A stretch of DNA of 64,000 nt. Origin: Pseudomonas sp. JUb42. Lineage in GTDB: Bacteria; Pseudomonadota; Gammaproteobacteria; Pseudomonadales; Pseudomonadaceae. The position numbers and the translations under genes were made by a program. Position 1 is the first letter of the stretch; each line of letters starts with the position of its first letter. The DNA lies in assembly GCF_024807945.1 (NCBI RefSeq), contig NZ_JANUFD010000016.1, positions 124,001 to 188,000 of the forward strand, read 5' to 3'. Shown here in pieces: positions 61,226-64,000 of the stretch. The notes under the pieces are model-generated. The model worked only from the letters and a program-made list of their open reading frames with translations. It was not told the DNA's origin and did not search any database.

Positions 61226-62599
61226 GTGAACCTCAACGACCCCAGTTTCGAAGAACTGCTCGATGCCTTGCATGACGGTGTCTACATCACCGATGGCGAT
61301 GGCAAGACGCTGAAGGTCAACCGTGCCTACGAGCGGCTCACCGGTCTGGACAGTGCCGACTTGATCGGCCGCCCCATGCAGGAACTGGTCAAGGATGGGG
61401 TGATTTCCCAGTCGGCGTCGCTGCGGGTGTTGCAAGAAGGCAAGCCGATTTCGGTGATGCAGAGCCTCAGCCAGGGCAAGAAATTGTTGGTCAGCGCTAC
61501 GCCGATTCTTGCCGCCGACCGCAGCATTCGCTATGTGGTCAGCACTGTACGCGACATGACCGAACTGCTGCGCATGAAGCACGAACGCGATGAGCTGCAA
61601 CAGCTCAAGCAACTGCGCAGCAGCACGGCGCGCCTGCATGCAGGACAGCGTGACAGCCTTCTGCACTCCCCGTTGATGGCCGATCAGCAAGTCTCCGGGC
61701 GCGTATTCGCCCTGGCCCGACAGGTGGCTGCCACTGATGTAAAAGTCTTGCTGCAAGGCGAGACCGGCGTCGGCAAGACCCTGGTGGCGCAGTTCATCCA
61801 CAATGCCAGCGGCCGCGCCAAGGAGCCATTCCTGGCCCTGAACTGCGGGGCGTTGCCGGAGAACCTGATCGAGGCCGAGCTATTCGGCTATGCCCCCGGC
61901 GCCTTTACCGGGGCGGGTCCCAAGGGCAAGCGCGGCCTGCTGGAACTGGCCAACCACGGCACTCTGTTCCTCGATGAGATTGGCGACTTGCCGTTGCCAG
62001 TGCAGGTCAAGCTGCTCAAGGTCATCGAAGAGAATCGCTTTATCCCGGTGGGTGCTCTGGAGTTGAAGGAGGTCGATGTACGCATCATCAGCGCCACTCA
62101 CCACGACCTCAAGCAACTGGTGGCCGAGGGACGTTTTCGTGCCGACCTGTATTACCGCCTCAACGTCGTGCCGATCAGCATCGCCGCCCTGCGCGAGCGC
62201 AGCGAAGAAATCCCGCTGCTGCTGCATTACTACCTGGCCAGTTGCAATGAGCGCTATCAGCGCCAGGTGCAGTTGAGTCTCGAAGCCTTGGACCTGCTCT
62301 GCGATTACGCTTGGCCGGGCAATATCCGCGAGCTGATCAATATCGTCGAGCGCCTGGTGGTGACCACTCGTACCGAGGTCATTGAGGCTCTGGATCTGCC
62401 GGAAGAAATCCTCAACCTCGACCCGCAGCACGCCGACGATAGCCGCCTGCCGTTGCGCAAGGTGCTGGAGAACGCCGAGCGCACGGCGATTCGCGCCGCG
62501 CTGCAACTGCACAAGACCACGCGTCAGGCGGCCAAGGCCCTGGGTGTGAGTCAGGCCACAGTGGTGCAGAAGATGAAGCGCTGGGAACGCTCTGATTAG
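61226..62599 (+). CDS. Sigma-54-dependent transcriptional activator (PAS-AAA-Fis)
   Basis: 457 residues from a GTG with GGAG upstream. A PAS domain (about 5-115, GVYITDGDGKTLKVNRAYERLTGL) precedes the AAA module: Walker A GETGVGKTLVAQ, the sigma-54 contact loop GAFTGA, Walker B LFLDEIGDLPL and the R-finger region FRADLYYRLNVVPI. A Fis-type HTH ends the protein (RQAAKALGVSQATVVQKMKRW). The PAS ligand is unknown. The next gene has a strong -24/-12 promoter, so this protein probably activates it. Confidence 0.93.
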   Translation: MNLNDPSFEELLDALHDGVYITDGDGKTLKVNRAYERLTGLDSADLIGRPMQELVKDGVISQSASLRVLQEGKPISVMQSLSQGKKLLVSATPILAADRSIRYVVSTVRDMTELLRMKHERDELQQLKQLRSSTARLHAGQRDSLLHSPLMADQQVSGRVFALARQVAATDVKVLLQGETGVGKTLVAQFIHNASGRAKEPFLALNCGALPENLIEAELFGYAPGAFTGAGPKGKRGLLELANHGTLFLDEIGDLPLPVQVKLLKVIEENRFIPVGALELKEVDVRIISATHHDLKQLVAEGRFRADLYYRLNVVPISIAALRERSEEIPLLLHYYLASCNERYQRQVQLSLEALDLLCDYAWPGNIRELINIVERLVVTTRTEVIEALDLPEEILNLDPQHADDSRLPLRKVLENAERTAIRAALQLHKTTRQAAKALGVSQATVVQKMKRWERSD

Positions 62600-62703
62600 G
62601 ATTTCAATCAAAGCCGCTCCAGCGATCAGAAAACTGTTCGCTGCAACCCTTCAATTACCCTGCTGAATCACGCCAGCCCTTGTGCCACGGGGCTTTGCGC
62701 GTT

Positions 62704-62720
62704 TTGGCACGGCTTTGGCT
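62704..62720 (+). promoter_or_regulatory. Sigma-54 (-24/-12) promoter of alcohol dehydrogenase
   Basis: TTGGCACGGCTTTGGCT: GG at 62706-62707 and GC at 62718-62719, separated by ten bases, as in the RpoN consensus. It lies 42 bases upstream of the dehydrogenase start, next to a sigma-54 activator gene. Confidence 0.75.
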
Positions 62721-62761
62721 ATTCATGCTCGACGTCATAACAACTAATAAAGGACGAGCCG

Positions 62762-63910
62762 ATGAGCGTTTCCGCTTTCAAGATTGCCAACAAGTTGCTG
62801 ACCGGCCCCGCCGCCATCGAGCAACTGGCCGCCGAACTGACCCGCTTGAATATCTCCAATCCGTTGATTGTGACCGACGCCATTCTGGTCACTTCCGGCA
62901 CCGTGGACATTGCCCTGGCGCAACTGGGTGGCCGCCCGTACAAGATTTTCGATCAGGTCAAACCCGAGCCTGAGATCTCCATTGTCGAAGATTGCACCCG
63001 CGCCTACCGCGAAGGCGGGCATGACGGCCTGATTGGCGTCGGTGGCGGCAGCGCCATCGACATTGCCAAGGGTGTCGCCGCCTTTGCTTGGCACGACGGG
63101 CCCCTGGCCGAGCTGTTCGGTGTCGATCAGGTCAAGCGCAAGGGGCCACCGCTGATTGCCATTCCGACCACGGCCGGTACCGGCTCGGAGGTGACCAATG
63201 TGGCGATCTTCTCCGACAAACAGGCGCAGCTGAAAAAGGGCATCGTCAGCGATTACCTGCTGCCCGACGTCGCACTGGTCAGCCCGACCATGACCCTGAC
63301 TTGTCCGCGCAGTGTGACGGCCGCCAGTGGTGTCGACGCCTTGGTGCACGCCATCGAGTCCTACCTGTCGGTCAATGCTTCGCCCATCACCGACTCCCTG
63401 GCCCTGGGCGCGATCAAGCTGATCGCCAAGGCGCTGCCCAAGGCCTACGCCAACCCGGCCAACCTGCAGGCCCGCGAAGACATGGCTACCGCCAGCCTGA
63501 TGGCCGGCATGGCCTTCGGCAACGCCGGGGTCGGCGCCGTGCATGCCCTGGCTTATCCGTTGGGCGGGCGCTTCAACATTGCCCATGGGGTCAGCAACGC
63601 CTTGCTGCTGCCTTACGTCATGGCGTGGAACAAGATGGCTTGCGTCGAGCGCTTCCGTGATATCGCCGAAGCCATGGGGGTGCGGGTTGCCCACCTGAGT
63701 GATCAGGAGGCTGCTGAACTGGCGGTCCAGGCCATGACCGATCTCTGCGTCGCTGTGGACATCCCACGGGGCATGCGCAGCTTCAATGTGCCGGAAGACG
63801 CGATTCCGGCCATGGCAGAGGAGGCCAGCAAGATCGACCGGCTGATGCGCAATAACCCGCGCAAGCTGACTGCGGCTGATATCGAGAAGATCTACCGCGC
63901 CGCTTACTGA
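62762..63910 (+). CDS. Iron-containing (group III) alcohol dehydrogenase
   Basis: 382 residues, the standard length. The nucleotide-binding GVGGGSAIDIAKG (about 95-107) and the metal-binding histidines in VGAVHALAYPLGGRFNIAHGV (His in both VHAL and AHGV) are present. It oxidises an alcohol or reduces an aldehyde with NAD(P); the substrate is not evident. AAAGGACGAGCC precedes the ATG. Its sigma-54 promoter and activator suggest induction by a specific alcohol or diol. Confidence 0.93.
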   Translation: MSVSAFKIANKLLTGPAAIEQLAAELTRLNISNPLIVTDAILVTSGTVDIALAQLGGRPYKIFDQVKPEPEISIVEDCTRAYREGGHDGLIGVGGGSAIDIAKGVAAFAWHDGPLAELFGVDQVKRKGPPLIAIPTTAGTGSEVTNVAIFSDKQAQLKKGIVSDYLLPDVALVSPTMTLTCPRSVTAASGVDALVHAIESYLSVNASPITDSLALGAIKLIAKALPKAYANPANLQAREDMATASLMAGMAFGNAGVGAVHALAYPLGGRFNIAHGVSNALLLPYVMAWNKMACVERFRDIAEAMGVRVAHLSDQEAAELAVQAMTDLCVAVDIPRGMRSFNVPEDAIPAMAEEASKIDRLMRNNPRKLTAADIEKIYRAAY

Positions 63911-63930
63911 GACCCACCACGTCACATCGC

Positions 63931-63954
63931 CGCCCGACACTCTGGTGTCGGGCG
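63931..63954 (+). terminator. Hairpin after alcohol dehydrogenase
   Basis: CGCCCGACAC and GTGTCGGGCG with a 4-base loop, 20 bases after the stop. There is no long T run, so it may only partly stop transcription into the next gene. Confidence 0.55.
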
Positions 63955-63989
63955 CATTGCCTTATAAAACCAATAAACAGGTACTGTTC

Positions 63990-64000
63990 ATGTCCAAAGA
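63990..64000 (+). CDS. Start of the next gene (truncated by window end)
   Basis: ATGTCCAAAGA, with an AACAGG some ten bases upstream, looks like the start of a gene on the same strand as the dehydrogenase. Only three codons are visible; product unknown. Confidence 0.35.

Overview
The window is a Pseudomonas chromosome, most likely from the fluorescens/putida side of the genus. Evidence: the conserved block from rpoD-dnaG-rpsU through tsaD, plsY, folB-folK, cca, the SpoVR/YeaH/PrkA cluster, glpE, apaH-apaG-ksgA-pdxA-surA-lptD, amgK-murU and an AgtSR/AgtABCD-like locus follows the order known from P. aeruginosa PA0575-PA0606. REP/REPIN-type inverted repeats typical of Pseudomonas sit between genes.

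Layout. (1) About 1-25.3 kb is an accessory island of mosaic origin, inserted next to a tRNA-Ile2(CAU) gene (25312-25388, minus) whose 3' end faces a tyrosine integrase (24049-25206). From left to right it holds: an array of roughly 103-bp repeats with a parS-like palindrome; a divergent pair made of an RHH-EVE-like fusion and a HEPN-like protein; a decayed tyrosine recombinase; a plasmid-like gene preceded by phased repeats and a palindrome and followed by two near-identical tiny ORFs; secreted or surface proteins, one with DUF4214 repeats; a conjugation-type membrane protein operon; a second tyrosine recombinase with two small partners; a cargo segment of about 8 kb; and an IncQ-like replication module (HTH, RepA helicase, RepC initiator, 22-bp iterons) beside the integrase.

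(2) The cargo segment (13.28-21.42 kb) is bounded by inverted arrays of 23-bp repeats that look like insertion-sequence ends. Outside these lie direct copies of a 135-bp sequence carrying perfect palindromes of 32-36 bp. Inside are an AAA ATPase and subtilisin protease pair of the ietAS type (known as a plasmid-stability and anti-phage system), a NYN-domain RNase gene just downstream, a 180-bp MITE-like element, a GNAT acetyltransferase, an alcohol dehydrogenase broken by one amber codon, a HxlR regulator and a fragment of another.

(3) From 25.4 kb to the end is core genome. A PAS-GGDEF-EAL protein precedes the rpsU-dnaG-rpoD macromolecular synthesis genes. tRNA modification (tsaD), lipid synthesis (plsY), folate synthesis (folB, folK), CCA addition, the stress-linked SpoVR/YeaH/PrkA trio, outer-membrane biogenesis (surA, lptD) and peptidoglycan recycling (amgK, murU) follow. 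Next come a two-component system and ABC transporter matching agtSR-agtABCD (4-aminobutyrate/5-aminovalerate uptake), then a sigma-54 activator beside an iron-type alcohol dehydrogenase with a well-formed -24/-12 promoter. The window ends 11 bases into the next gene.

The items I consider most worth checking are the ietAS-NYN segment with its nested boundaries, the RHH-EVE/HEPN pair, the duplicated tiny ORF/hairpin unit at 4.2-4.5 kb, and the chromosomal IncQ-like replicon with iterons overlapping the repC stop. No database search was possible, so all family names rest on visible motifs and gene order.
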